DNA of 36,465 bases from Companilactobacillus crustorum JCM 15951 (GTDB taxonomy: Bacteria; Bacillota; Bacilli; Lactobacillales; Lactobacillaceae), in the NCBI RefSeq assembly GCF_001434585.1, contig NZ_AZDB01000011.1, positions 1-36,465 of the forward strand. Direction: 5' to 3'. The position numbers and the translations under genes are program-made. Numbering within the stretch: the stretch's first letter is position 1; each line of letters begins with the position of its first letter. Positions 25,972 to 36,436 of the stretch are shown one piece after another. The notes under the pieces were generated by a model. The model saw only the letters and a program-made list of their open reading frames with translations. It made no database searches and had not been told where the DNA came from.

Positions 25972-26275
25972 AAAAAAACAGCCGGTCTGAGGGGGACGGC
26001 TGTTTTTTGTTACATACAATGTATGTAACAGCATTACCAGTAGTGTGAAGGTTAAGATATGAATGCTTATGAAGTTTCCATATTATTTGTCAAATAGAGA
26101 GGGATTTGAAAGCATTCAAAGTAAATTATTGTAATGGGATACATATGAGGGACGAGCAAAAGTTGTTTGAGGGGGGCAACTTTTACCTGAATATGATAGA
26201 TGATATGAGGATGTATCATCTAAACTAAAAGGTTAAAAAAGGAAGAATAGCATTCCATATCATTAGCCCTTTCAC
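25972..26275 (-). ncRNA. Candidate structured small RNA, copy A (downstream of copy B)
   Basis: No ORF worth calling. Minus strand, 5' to 3': an extended -10 box TGCTATATT (26291-26283), then hairpins. H1 (26197-26222) has a 9-bp stem and loop CATCCTCA. H2 (26158-26184) has an 8-bp stem and loop CCCCCCTCAAA. H3 (26091-26108) is CAAAT/ATTTG with loop CCCTCTCT. H4 (26009-26029) is GTTACATAC/GTATGTAAC. H5 (25978-26003) is ACAGCCG/CGGCTGT with loop TCCCCCTCAGA and a T tail, a terminator. All loops but that of H4 are C-rich and complementary to Shine-Dalgarno-like sequence. A homologue lies at 26415-26754. Strand is inferred: the wobble pairs in H1 and H2 of copy B hold only on the minus strand. 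The T-rich end also works as a plus-strand terminator after the upstream operon. Confidence 0.6.
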
Positions 26276-26414
26276 AATTAATAATATAGCATATATGTTT
26301 AAATATATATATTCATTTTTGAAAAAGATATTTATTTACTTTTGACCAATCTATTAGGAATAGTAGAATGTTCAATTATTATATTTTTAAACATTGTTTT
26401 CAATAAAAAATAGC

Positions 26415-26754
26415 AAAAAAAAAACAGTTCATCTGGGGGGACGGGCTTGTTTTTTTGTTATACCGTTAGTATAATGGCATTACCAGTAGTGTGAAGGGGA
26501 AGATATGAACGCTTGTGAGGTTTCCATATTATTTGTCAAATAGAGAGGGATTTGTTAATTGAATTAATGAAAGCATTCAAAGTAATTATTGTAATGGGAT
26601 ACAGTAGATAAGTAAGAATTGTTTGAGGGGGGCAACTCTTACTTATCATTACGAGTAAGCTATATAAGGTTACGATATGAGGATGTGTACCATAACCTTC
26701 ATTAAGAATTAAAAAAGGAAGGAATTGCATACATTCATATCTTTGCCCCTTGCA
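26415..26754 (-). ncRNA. Candidate structured small RNA, copy B
   Basis: Homologue of copy A, in tandem. On the minus strand an extended -10 box TGCTATATTAT lies near 26770-26760. H1 (26666-26699) has the loop CACATCCTCA on a 12-bp stem of different sequence from copy A. H2 (26607-26647) has a 15-bp stem, almost twice as long as in copy A, with the identical loop CCCCCCTCAAA. H3 (26537-26554) is identical to copy A. H4 (26457-26475) is changed in both arms. The 3' end has an imperfect hairpin with loop TCCCCCCAGA and ten T. Stem changes that keep pairing while loops stay fixed point to a real RNA. The similarity reaches about 55 bases upstream of the -10 box, to about 26822. 26823-27053 holds only the leader of the next gene. 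Confidence 0.6.
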
Positions 26755-27053
26755 CGCTTATAATATAGCACTTGTGTTTAAACAATTAAATTCATTTTAG
26801 GAAAAAATATTTATTTGTTTTTAATATCACAAATATAATTGATTGTGAGACTATGATAACGGTTACATTTTTAAAATCCCTTATTAGGATAATTCATTTA
26901 TTGAATGAATTTGCGGCTAAAATATTGCTATCATGCGGTTAAAATTCTTTGACTGAATAAAATTAATATATTTTTTTAAATACTCAATAAACACTTTTAA
27001 TATGTTAAAAAGTTAACTATAACGATGGCAAATAAGAAAAGGTGGTATTTATT

Positions 27054-28412
27054 ATGAAGGTAAGTATTGTCGGTTGTACTCATGCAGGAACATTTTCGGC
27101 CATGAATATATTGAAAGAACACCCAGATTGGGAAGTATCGGTTTTTGAGAGAAATGATAATCTTTCATTCTTATCATGTGGTATTGCACTATGGGTCAGT
27201 GATCGTGTTTCTGATCCTAATAAAATGTTTTATGCCAGTCCAGATGCTTTAACACAGATGGGCGCTCATATGTATATGCAGCATGATGTTACGGATATTG
27301 ATTTTGATAATAAAAAGCTAATTGTCAAAAATCTTGTTAGTGGCGAAAACTTTGAGCAAGATTACGACAAATTAGTTATTACCACTGGATCAGCTCCTAT
27401 TATTCCGAAGATACCTGGAATTGATTCAAGTCGTGTTATGTTATGCAAGAATTGGACTAATGCTAATGAATTGAAAGAAAATGCTAACAATATTAAGAGT
27501 GCAATCGTTATTGGTGCTGGATATATCGGTGCTGAATTAGCTGAAGGCTATGCAACATTGGGCAAAGAGACGACTCTAATTGATGCATTGCCTAATGTAT
27601 TATCGAAGAACCTTGATCCTAATATGTCTGCTATTGCTGAAAAGGATTATAAGGATAACGGCGTTACATTGGGAATGAATGAGAAAGTTATCTCCTTTGA
27701 AGAAACCGATCACAGCGTCATTGTTAAAACTGATAAGAGTTCTTATGAAGCAGATATCGCCGTTATGTGTGTAGGATTCCGTCCTAATACAAATATGTTT
27801 GCTGATAAATTTAAGACTTTGCCAAATGGTGCATTGATTGTTGATAAGTATATGCATACTAGTATGAAAGATGTTTTCTCAGCTGGAGATGCAGCTTCCG
27901 TTCACTACAATCCAACTAATGATGATCAATACATTCCGCTAGCAACTAATTCCGTTCGCCAAGGTATCTTAGTAGGTAAGAATATTGAAAAAGATACGAT
28001 GGCATATATGGGAACTCAAGCTAGTTCAGCTGTAGAATTATTTGGCAGAACTTATGCTGCTAGTGGTTTAACTAAAGTACATGCTGATGTTTTAAATAAG
28101 AGAGTTGCAGAAGTATCAATGGAAGACAATTATCGTCCTGAATTTATGCTTTCAACAACACCAGTATTAATGAATCTTGTTTGGGATCCCGAGACGAGAG
28201 TAGTTTTAGGCGGAGCTTTGACAAGTAAATATGATGTCTCACAATCAGCCAATTTGTTATCATTAGCTATTCAAAAGAACGTAACTATTGATGAATTATC
28301 GATGGTTGACTTCTTATTCCAACCAAACTTCGATAAACCAGTTAACTACGTTAGTGCATTAGCTGGAGCTGCAGTTGAAAAAGCTAATTCAATGAACGAA
28401 GTAACTGAATAG
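27054..28412 (+). CDS. nox: NADH oxidase, FAD-dependent (water-forming type)
   Basis: A 452-residue flavoprotein of the pyridine nucleotide-disulfide oxidoreductase family. The start is ATG 27054 with AAAGGTGG upstream; the GTG at 27042 lies inside that site. The FAD loop is VSIVGCTHAGTFSAM. The redox-active Cys42 lies in SFLSCGIALW, as in NADH oxidases and CoA-disulfide reductases. The NADH loop is AIVIGAGYIGAELAEGYATLG (split here as AIVIGAGYIGAELAEG), and the FAD ribityl motif is DVFSAGDAASV. The family reduces O2 to water with NADH in the cytoplasm, regenerating NAD in aerated lactic acid bacteria. CoA-disulfide reductase is the alternative and cannot be fully excluded. Terminator at 28466. 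Confidence 0.9.
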   Translation: MKVSIVGCTHAGTFSAMNILKEHPDWEVSVFERNDNLSFLSCGIALWVSDRVSDPNKMFYASPDALTQMGAHMYMQHDVTDIDFDNKKLIVKNLVSGENFEQDYDKLVITTGSAPIIPKIPGIDSSRVMLCKNWTNANELKENANNIKSAIVIGAGYIGAELAEGYATLGKETTLIDALPNVLSKNLDPNMSAIAEKDYKDNGVTLGMNEKVISFEETDHSVIVKTDKSSYEADIAVMCVGFRPNTNMFADKFKTLPNGALIVDKYMHTSMKDVFSAGDAASVHYNPTNDDQYIPLATNSVRQGILVGKNIEKDTMAYMGTQASSAVELFGRTYAASGLTKVHADVLNKRVAEVSMEDNYRPEFMLSTTPVLMNLVWDPETRVVLGGALTSKYDVSQSANLLSLAIQKNVTIDELSMVDFLFQPNFDKPVNYVSALAGAAVEKANSMNEVTE

Positions 28413-28465
28413 ATTCAAGCTAATGTCATCGTTGGATGATATCTCATTTTAAATATTTAAATGCC

Positions 28466-28509
28466 AAAGGGGCTGATGACTTTTTATTTTGTAGTCATTA
28501 GCTCTTTTT
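28466..28509 (+). terminator. Intrinsic terminator after nox
   Basis: GGCTGATGACT pairs with AGTCATTAGCTC (one mismatch or wobble) around a loop of about 11 bases, followed by five T. Confidence 0.82.
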
Positions 28510-28639
28510 CTATAGATCTGAATATAGGTATTGTCGCAATCTTCATAAATTATTCAATCTTTAATAGAATGAATTTCATAAAATCACGCTATTATGTATA
28601 CATAGTCAAATATGGCTATACAAAAACGAGGTGAAGTTA

Positions 28640-28741
28640 ATGAAAAAACATCCTATTCTCGTTCTAACGGGTGTATCTGTCTTAGCGACAGTTTGTACTA
28701 AGATGATTAGAAGTCATAACGAAAAGAAATTTTTGAACTAA
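28640..28741 (+). CDS. Small protein of 33 residues with one hydrophobic segment
   Basis: The frame reads MKKHPILVLTGVSVLATV, then CTKMIRSHNEKKFLN and a stop. GAGGTGAAG ends three bases before the ATG region, a very good ribosome-binding site. A Lys/His start, a hydrophobic stretch (residues 6-19) and a basic tail suggest a small membrane-associated protein. I do not recognise it. It stands alone between nox and the yfhO-like gene. The strong start signal is the main support. Confidence 0.55.
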   Translation: MKKHPILVLTGVSVLATVCTKMIRSHNEKKFLN

Positions 28742-28814
28742 ACACTAAACAAAAATACAAAATACAAAAATACATGAATCAAAACCATTCAAAATAAAAA
28801 TTCGAGGTAACTAT

Positions 28815-28889
28815 ATGAAAAATAATATGAAGTTAGGCTTGCGTAAGCAAGCCTTTTTTGATGGATTCTTTTTGCAATTGTTCAGATAA
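28815..28889 (+). CDS. Possible 24-residue leader peptide overlapping a terminator
   Basis: ATG 28815 follows GAGGTAA by about six bases and opens a 24-codon frame, MKNNMKLGLRKQAFFDGFF and so on, with four Phe. The terminator hairpin at 28836-28859 lies wholly inside it. The ORF ends 38 bases before the yfhO-like gene. It may be chance; a ribosome crossing it would melt the hairpin. Confidence 0.28.
   Translation: MKNNMKLGLRKQAFFDGFFLQLFR
28836..28859 (+). terminator. Intrinsic terminator before the yfhO-like gene
   Basis: GGCTTGC and GCAAGCC pair around GTAA, followed by six T. A compact, strong hairpin. Between 28742 and 28814 I see nothing to report. Confidence 0.88.
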
Positions 28890-28926
28890 TTTCATATGAT
28901 TTGGATAGTAAGTAAGGAGCAATAAT

Positions 28927-31473
28927 ATGTCAAAACGTCACGTATTATATTACCTTGGAGCTTTTTTGATTAATTTAGCCATTATCTCTATTATTTTGGC
29001 TTATGCGGGATTAGTTCCGTTTGGAAGCAATAACTTTTTAAGTAGCGATTTGGGAACACAATATTTGGCTTTTTTAACAGAATTACGACGACAGTTGATT
29101 TCAGGAAATTTCCACCTTTATTTATTTAGTCAATCTTTGGGGGATAATTTTTTTCCAGTTATCAGTTATTATTTGCTATCGCCCTTTAATTTATTGTTAG
29201 TTTTTTTCAGTTCTAAAGGAATACCGGCAGCGGCTAATATCATTATTATGCTGAAGATTTCTACAATGGGTGTCACGATGGCATACTTTTTGAAAGAATA
29301 TTTTCATAAAGTATCACCAATAAATTATTTGTTTACGGTGGCATACAGTTTTTGCGGTTTTGTAGCGTCTTATTTTTATGATCTTATGTGGTTAGATGCA
29401 CTTATAATGTTGCCTCTAGTAGCGATAGGTATAATGCGTCTTGTCAGCAAACAAAAATATGTACTTTATTATTTTGCTATCTTATTATCAATAATTTTTA
29501 ATTATTACTTAGGTTATATGCTTTGTATTTTTTCACTCTGTTTTTTTATATATATTGGCATGGAACAGCAGCTTTTTTACAAAAAAAATAGATGGCAAAT
29601 TATTCGAAATTATTTGATCACTTCTATTCTGGCAGGAATGAGCTCAGCTGTAGTTTTGGTACCAACATTAATTGGTATGCTTAAAACAGCTAAGTCTTCA
29701 TTCAATGTTTTGAATTATTTGCCATCTGCCCGTTTTGGGCTTGAAGCGCTAACTGAATTAGGAATAGGTGGCAATACGTTTGAGCAAAGGTTGGAACATG
29801 GTCCGTCTGTTTTTATGACTTCCACAGTTTTAATTTTGCTATTAGCTTATTTTGTCAGTTCTCGAGTGACTAATAACGATAAAAGAAATTCCTTATTTCT
29901 TTTGGGAATTCTTTTAGTGGGAATGTTTGTAACAACTTTTAATACAGTTTGGCATATGTTTCAAAATCCAGCTGGATTTCCATTTAGGAATAGTTTTATT
30001 TTTACATTCGTATGTATTTTCATTGCTTATAAGGCCTTTTCATTTGGTGTTTTTAAAGATTCTGAAACAATTGTGAAGAGTACTTGCATAGCGGGGATTT
30101 TGGTATGCATTGGTTATTCGACCGAATGGTTGTGGCCTAAGCTTATTGAGAAGCTAGGTTTTGCTAATCCTAACAATCAGTATGATGGCAGCTATTTTTG
30201 GCTGAGTATCAGCTGCATTATTATTTCAGGAATTTTATTGTTGCTTTTTAATAAGAACAAATATTTTTTACTTTTGACAATGCTAATGATGACTTTTGAA
30301 GTAATTGCTAACTTTAATTCAGTTATGAGTACGGCTGATCTGGGGAATCAATTAGTGTATCGAGAAGCCTTTGCTAAGGAAGATGAGATTCTCGATAAAG
30401 CTAAAAATCAAAGTCATCTGGGACATCGAATTATTGTTTCGAAATCTGGATTAAATAAAGCTTTTCCTGAAAAATATAATAATTATAATGATCCAATTTT
30501 GTTTAATATTAATGGAGTAAGTCTTTACAGTTCAACTTTGAATCAAAATACTTTAGAGATGATGCATAATTTAGGTTACTTTAGTCTAAATGTGCGACGT
30601 ATCAGTTATTTTGGAGGGACCAACCTCACTAATGCGTTATTAGGAGTGTATTATCGAATCAGGCAGGAAGATAATCGTTATTACGTAGAAGAAAATTACA
30701 ATGCGCCAACTTTAGGTTTTTTGGTTAATAAGAATGTTTATAATTTTCAGATGTATTCCAAACGAGCTTTGTCTAATCAAGATCGATTATGGCAGGCTTT
30801 AAATGGCAATAGCACAGAATATTTGAAGAATGCTACTTTAAATAGTATGCAACAATCTAATGTAGGGAATGAGACACTTTACGATTATCAATTGACAACG
30901 CGAGCCAGTGGACCGTTATACTTTTATGTATCGCCGATGAATTATGTTAAATCTAAGATATTTGTTAATGGAAAACGGGTAAAGACTTCATCTATGGATG
31001 TTTATAGTGCGGCGACTTTAAGATTGGGGCATTTTAAGGCCAATCAAAAAATTCAAGTAAAAATTTTGACAGATAAATCTTTAGATGTGGATCCAGAGTA
31101 TTTTCAGTCCTTGGATCAACCTAAATTTTTGCGGACGCTCTATAATTTCCGGGCACATTCGTTGTTGATTACTTCCGATTTAAATCATGATACAGTTCGA
31201 GGAACGATCGATGTCCAAAAGGCTTCGCCAATGTTATTCAGTATTCCTTATGATAACGGCTGGAGTGCTTCTGTTGATGGTAAAAAAGTTAAAATTCATA
31301 AAGTTGTCAGTAATTTAATGGCAATTAATATGAAAAAAGGTCAACATAAAGTGGTTCTAAACTATCAAGTACCAGGATTGAAATTTGGATGGATCATATC
31401 AATCGTTTCACTATTTTTGTTCATTAGCTTTAATTTTATCGTTAAATCGAAATTTAAATCTAAAATTAACTAA
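28927..31473 (+). CDS. YfhO-family polytopic membrane protein
   Basis: An 848-residue protein. The first half has about 12 hydrophobic segments, and one more follows at the C-terminus (about 820-840). Early motifs fit YfhO: SSDLGTQYLAFLTELRR, then SLGDNFFPVISYYLLSPFNLL. The late extracellular region (about 490-810) includes PYDNGWSASVDGKKV, typical of the family end. YfhO-like proteins are GT-C-type enzymes linked to glycosylation of wall polymers such as teichoic acids, using lipid-linked sugar on the outer membrane face. The exact sugar and acceptor cannot be told here. TAAGGAGC precedes the ATG. The gene is followed by the glpK pair; I see no functional link beyond glycerol-phosphate polymers. 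Confidence 0.88.
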   Translation: MSKRHVLYYLGAFLINLAIISIILAYAGLVPFGSNNFLSSDLGTQYLAFLTELRRQLISGNFHLYLFSQSLGDNFFPVISYYLLSPFNLLLVFFSSKGIPAAANIIIMLKISTMGVTMAYFLKEYFHKVSPINYLFTVAYSFCGFVASYFYDLMWLDALIMLPLVAIGIMRLVSKQKYVLYYFAILLSIIFNYYLGYMLCIFSLCFFIYIGMEQQLFYKKNRWQIIRNYLITSILAGMSSAVVLVPTLIGMLKTAKSSFNVLNYLPSARFGLEALTELGIGGNTFEQRLEHGPSVFMTSTVLILLLAYFVSSRVTNNDKRNSLFLLGILLVGMFVTTFNTVWHMFQNPAGFPFRNSFIFTFVCIFIAYKAFSFGVFKDSETIVKSTCIAGILVCIGYSTEWLWPKLIEKLGFANPNNQYDGSYFWLSISCIIISGILLLLFNKNKYFLLLTMLMMTFEVIANFNSVMSTADLGNQLVYREAFAKEDEILDKAKNQSHLGHRIIVSKSGLNKAFPEKYNNYNDPILFNINGVSLYSSTLNQNTLEMMHNLGYFSLNVRRISYFGGTNLTNALLGVYYRIRQEDNRYYVEENYNAPTLGFLVNKNVYNFQMYSKRALSNQDRLWQALNGNSTEYLKNATLNSMQQSNVGNETLYDYQLTTRASGPLYFYVSPMNYVKSKIFVNGKRVKTSSMDVYSAATLRLGHFKANQKIQVKILTDKSLDVDPEYFQSLDQPKFLRTLYNFRAHSLLITSDLNHDTVRGTIDVQKASPMLFSIPYDNGWSASVDGKKVKIHKVVSNLMAINMKKGQHKVVLNYQVPGLKFGWIISIVSLFLFISFNFIVKSKFKSKIN

Positions 31474-31575
31474 ATTATGTCAATTACAGCAAAATAACTG
31501 AAAATAATGTTAAATAATTTGCAAAATCAACTAAATGTTATAATATTTTGGTATGAACCGTCTACATTCAAATGA

Positions 31576-33093
<1,518 letters not shown>

Positions 33094-33114
33094 AAGGCGA
33101 TTTTCGCCTTTTTT
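33094..33114 (+). terminator. Intrinsic terminator between the two kinase genes
   Basis: AAGGCGA pairs with TCGCCTT around TTT, followed by T residues. The second gene starts 19 bases further, so its expression needs read-through or a weak local promoter. Confidence 0.85.
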
Positions 33115-33132
33115 CGTGTTTAGGAGTTAAAG

Positions 33133-34635
33133 ATGGAGAAAGAATATATTTTAGCAATTGATGAGGGGACAACTACAGCTCGGGCAATTATTTTTGACCA
33201 TCAAGGAAAAAAAGTTGCCGTAGCCAGACATCCGATTCAACAGATCTTACCTAATCCAGGATGGGTCGAACATGAACCAAATGAAATCTGGAATGCGGTT
33301 CAGACAACGATTGCTACTGCTTTGATAGATTCAGGTATCAAACCCAATCAAATCAAAGCAATTGGGATTGCTAGTCAACGAGAAACAACTGTAGTTTGGG
33401 ATAAGAAGACAGGTTTACCAATTTACAATGCAATCGTATGGCAAAGTCGCCAAACCTCAAGATTAGCAAATGATCTGATCAAACAAGGCTATAAGGATGA
33501 AATTCATAAAAAAACAGGTTTAATTATTAGTCCTTATTTTTCAGCTACTAAAATACGTTGGATCTTAAATCACGTTGCTGGAGCTCAGGAACGTGCTGAA
33601 AAGGGTGAATTGCTCTTTGGAACGATTAACACTTGGTTGCTTTGGAAATTGACTGATGGCGAAAGTTTCATGACTGACTATGCCAATGCCAGTCGTACCA
33701 TGCTTTACAATATAAATTCTTTAGAGTGGGATGAAGATCTTCTCGAATTATTTAATATCCCTAGAGCTATGCTGCCAGAAGTTAAATCAAATTCTGAAGT
33801 TTTTGGCGTTACTAAGAATTATCAATTTTATGGATCAGAAATTCCTATTTCAGGGATGACTGGCTCGCAGCAGGCATCGTTGTTTGGCCAAATGGCTTTT
33901 GAACCTGGAATGGTCAAGAATACCTATGGTACAGGTGCTTTTGCAGTTATGAATACTGGCGATAAACCGGCTTTGTCTGATAATAATTTGCTAACAACTA
34001 TAGCTTATGGAATTAATGGCGAAATTAAGTATGCCTTAGAAGGCAGTGTGTTTGTTGCCGGGGCAGCTTTGCAATGGCTTAGAGATGACATGCGTTTAAT
34101 AGGAAATACTCCGGAAACTTCCAAATTAGCTAAAGAGTCTACTAATCAGGATGAGATTTATGTAGTACCAGCTTTTGCTGGATTGGGGGCACCTTATTGG
34201 GATAATCAAGCTCACGGAACTATGTTTGGCATTACCCGTGGGACTACTGACAAAGATTTGATCAAGGCTACTCTCCAAGCTATCGCTTATCAAACAAAAG
34301 ATATTATTGAGACCATGAGTTCTGATGCTAAAATGCCAATTGAGGTTTTAAAAGTCGATGGTGCTGCCTCAGCTAATGATTACTTAATGCAATTTCAAAC
34401 TGATATTTTAGGAATTTCTTTGCAGAGATCTTCTGAATTGGAGACAACTTCATTAGGAGTAGCCTTTATGGCTGGCTTGGGAATTGGTTTTTGGAAAGAT
34501 TTGGATGATATTAAGAAAAATTACAAAATTGGAAAAATGTATGAACCCGAGATGAAAGATTCTGTAAGAGAAGATTTATACAGCGGTTGGAAAGATGCTG
34601 TCAAAGCAACTATGGCCTTTAAGCATAATAGTTGA
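33133..34635 (+). CDS. Glycerol kinase paralogue lacking the catalytic Asp and regulatory His
   Basis: A 500-residue FGGY protein aligned to the preceding GlpK over its length without gaps through residue 250, so it arose by tandem duplication or close transfer. It keeps the phosphate loop ([13 protein letters not shown]), R83 and E84, Y135 and Q246. But position 245, the catalytic base, is Ser (GSQQAS) and position 231, the HPr-phosphorylated His, is Gln (YQFYG). Asn81 is Ser, and the ATP-side KVDGGAANN motif reads KVDGAASAN. The reading frame is intact, so the gene is kept. It may be a regulatory pseudokinase or act on another substrate; glycerol kinase activity is doubtful. The start ATG at 33133 has AGGAG upstream. 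Confidence 0.92.
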   Translation: MEKEYILAIDEGTTTARAIIFDHQGKKVAVARHPIQQILPNPGWVEHEPNEIWNAVQTTIATALIDSGIKPNQIKAIGIASQRETTVVWDKKTGLPIYNAIVWQSRQTSRLANDLIKQGYKDEIHKKTGLIISPYFSATKIRWILNHVAGAQERAEKGELLFGTINTWLLWKLTDGESFMTDYANASRTMLYNINSLEWDEDLLELFNIPRAMLPEVKSNSEVFGVTKNYQFYGSEIPISGMTGSQQASLFGQMAFEPGMVKNTYGTGAFAVMNTGDKPALSDNNLLTTIAYGINGEIKYALEGSVFVAGAALQWLRDDMRLIGNTPETSKLAKESTNQDEIYVVPAFAGLGAPYWDNQAHGTMFGITRGTTDKDLIKATLQAIAYQTKDIIETMSSDAKMPIEVLKVDGAASANDYLMQFQTDILGISLQRSSELETTSLGVAFMAGLGIGFWKDLDDIKKNYKIGKMYEPEMKDSVREDLYSGWKDAVKATMAFKHNS

Positions 34636-34638
34636 AAT

Positions 34639-34671
34639 AATAAGAGTCTATCTTAAAAGACTCTTATTTTT
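34639..34671 (+). terminator. Intrinsic terminator after the second kinase gene
   Basis: AATAAGAGTC pairs with GACTCTTATT around a 10-base loop, followed by T residues. Confidence 0.88.
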
Positions 34672-34716
34672 ATTTGTTGATATAAAAGGCTTTAACATGT
34701 TTTTATTAAAAATGTT

Positions 34717-34745
34717 TTGACATAAAGATAGTGAAAGTTTAATAT
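34717..34745 (+). promoter_or_regulatory. Sigma-A promoter of the peptide transporter gene
   Basis: TTGACA (34717-34722), a 17-base spacer and TAATAT (34740-34745). Near consensus, about 38 bases before the start codon. Confidence 0.85.
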
Positions 34746-34782
34746 TAATACATTCGTTGTGTAATGTGAGGAGAATTTTTTA

Positions 34783-36258
34783 ATGGACGAGAAAAAAGAT
34801 CGAGGTTTCTTCGGACAACCGACAGGCTTACGTACGTTATTCCTGACTGAATTCTGGGAAAGATTCAGTTACTATGGTATGCGTGCCATTTTGTTATTCT
34901 ACATGTATTATGCTGTAACCAAGGGCGGTCTAGGAATGGACCGTACTACGGCTGCATCAATTATGTCTATCTATGGTTCACTTGTTTACATGTCAAGTGT
35001 TCTTGGTGGATTCATCAGTGATAGACTTTTGGGAGCCAGAAGAACAGTCTTCTGGGGTGGTGTCTTGATCATGTTTGGTCACATCGTCTTATCACTTCCA
35101 ATTGGTCAAACAGGACTATTTATATCTATTGGACTTATTGTTATTGGTACTGGATTATTGAAGCCAAACGTATCCGAAATGGTTGGTGGATTATATACTG
35201 AAGGGGATCCAAGACGTGATTCTGGATTCAGTATTTATGTTATGGGTATCAACTTAGGTTCACTTTTTGCTCCACCAGCTGTAAATGCTATGACAAATCA
35301 TTTTAATTTCCATGCAGGTTTCTCATTGGCTGCTATTGGTATGTTTATTGGTTTGATTGTTTATTGGATAGATGGAAAGAAGTATCTTCCTGAAGAAAGT
35401 TTGCATGCTCCAGATCCAATTACAGATAAAGAACGTAGCAATTTCTTTAAACGTTTGATAATTTCCGTTATTGCAATTATAGTCATCGTAATTGTTATGA
35501 TCTTTACTCATGCCTTTACGATTAGTAATGTTATTACTATTATCAGTATTCTAGGTATTGCTTTGCCAATTGGCTATTTCATTATGATGATTTCAAGTAA
35601 GAAGGTTACTAAGGTTGAACGTTCACGTGTTTTAGCCTATATTCCATTGTTCTTAGCCGCTGTTGTTTTCTGGGCTATTGAAGAACAAGGTTCAGTTGTT
35701 TTGGCATTATTTGCTGCTGAACAAACAAACTTGAACTTCATGGGTTGGCATTTATCAGCTCCATTGTTCCAAATGCTTAATCCATTCTTTATCATTATCT
35801 ATACGCCATTCTTTGCTATTCTTTGGACAAAATTGGGTAAAAGACAACCATCATCACCATCTAAGTTCTGGATGGGATTAGTTGCCACAGCTATCTCTTA
35901 CTTTGTTTTGATTATTCCTTTGATGGGACTAAGCAGTGATGGTAAAGTTAATCCGCTTTGGCTAGTTCTAAGTTGGGGTATCATTGAAATTGGTGAAATG
36001 TTAATTTCTCCAGTTGGTTTGTCAGCTACAACTAAGTTGGCTCCAAAGGCTTTCAAGGGTCAAATGATGAGTATGTGGTTCCTAGCTGATTCAGCTGGAC
36101 AGGCTGCCAATGCTCAAATTGTTAAGTTATTCCAACCTGGTAATCCTCAAAACGAAATGATGTTCTTTGGCGTTACAGGTATCGTTACACTTGTTGTAGC
36201 AGTAATATTGGTTATGTTTGTACCAAAAATCAAGAAATTGATGCAAGGTGTAAATTAA
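34783..36258 (+). CDS. dtpT: Di-/tripeptide:proton symporter (POT/PTR family)
   Basis: A 491-residue membrane protein with about 12-14 hydrophobic segments. The ExxER proton-coupling motif is E23-F-W-E26-R27, followed by FSYYGMR, the POT signature. GFISDRLLGARRTVFWGG is the second conserved loop, and GTGLLKPNVSEMVGGLY fits the family. It imports di- and tripeptides with protons across the cytoplasmic membrane, as DtpT of Lactococcus. GAGGAGA lies before the ATG, with a strong promoter upstream and a terminator downstream; the gene is monocistronic. Confidence 0.96.
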   Translation: MDEKKDRGFFGQPTGLRTLFLTEFWERFSYYGMRAILLFYMYYAVTKGGLGMDRTTAASIMSIYGSLVYMSSVLGGFISDRLLGARRTVFWGGVLIMFGHIVLSLPIGQTGLFISIGLIVIGTGLLKPNVSEMVGGLYTEGDPRRDSGFSIYVMGINLGSLFAPPAVNAMTNHFNFHAGFSLAAIGMFIGLIVYWIDGKKYLPEESLHAPDPITDKERSNFFKRLIISVIAIIVIVIVMIFTHAFTISNVITIISILGIALPIGYFIMMISSKKVTKVERSRVLAYIPLFLAAVVFWAIEEQGSVVLALFAAEQTNLNFMGWHLSAPLFQMLNPFFIIIYTPFFAILWTKLGKRQPSSPSKFWMGLVATAISYFVLIIPLMGLSSDGKVNPLWLVLSWGIIEIGEMLISPVGLSATTKLAPKAFKGQMMSMWFLADSAGQAANAQIVKLFQPGNPQNEMMFFGVTGIVTLVVAVILVMFVPKIKKLMQGVN

Positions 36259-36297
36259 TATTTAAATTGAATATAGCGGGAATAGTTCCCGAATATT

Positions 36298-36346
36298 AAA
36301 AGCTAGTGCAGTGCCATCTTAGATGGTTACTGGACTAGCTTTTTTA
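36298..36346 (+). terminator. Intrinsic terminator after dtpT
   Basis: AAAAGCTAGT, CAGT and CATC pair with GATG, ACTG and ACTAGCTTTT in a long stem with small bulges, followed by a T run. A short CGGGAA/TTCCCG hairpin (36277-36291) precedes it. Confidence 0.85.
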
Positions 36347-36374
36347 TTTAAAAATAATTTTTTCAAAAAAACTC

Positions 36375-36403
36375 TTGAAATGATTTCGGATTTTCGGTAA
36401 TAT
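36375..36403 (+). promoter_or_regulatory. Sigma-A promoter of tRNA-Tyr
   Basis: TTGAAA (36375-36380), a 17-base spacer and TAATAT (36398-36403), with the tRNA starting 33 bases later. Confidence 0.8.
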
Positions 36404-36436
36404 TATTAAGTCGAATGAGACATGTGTTAAACACAT

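Noticed and set aside
26536-26730. 64-codon minus-strand ORF inside RNA copy B
   Set aside because: It is not kept in the homologous copy A and runs through the hairpins; no good ribosome-binding site. The RNA structure explains the sequence better.
25972-26822. CRISPR-like or mobile repeat reading of the duplicated block
   Set aside because: Only two long, diverged copies with promoter, hairpins and terminator; no spacers, terminal inverted repeats or transposase.
27600-27857. 85-codon minus-strand ORF inside nox
   Set aside because: Shadow of the nox frame; no ribosome-binding site.
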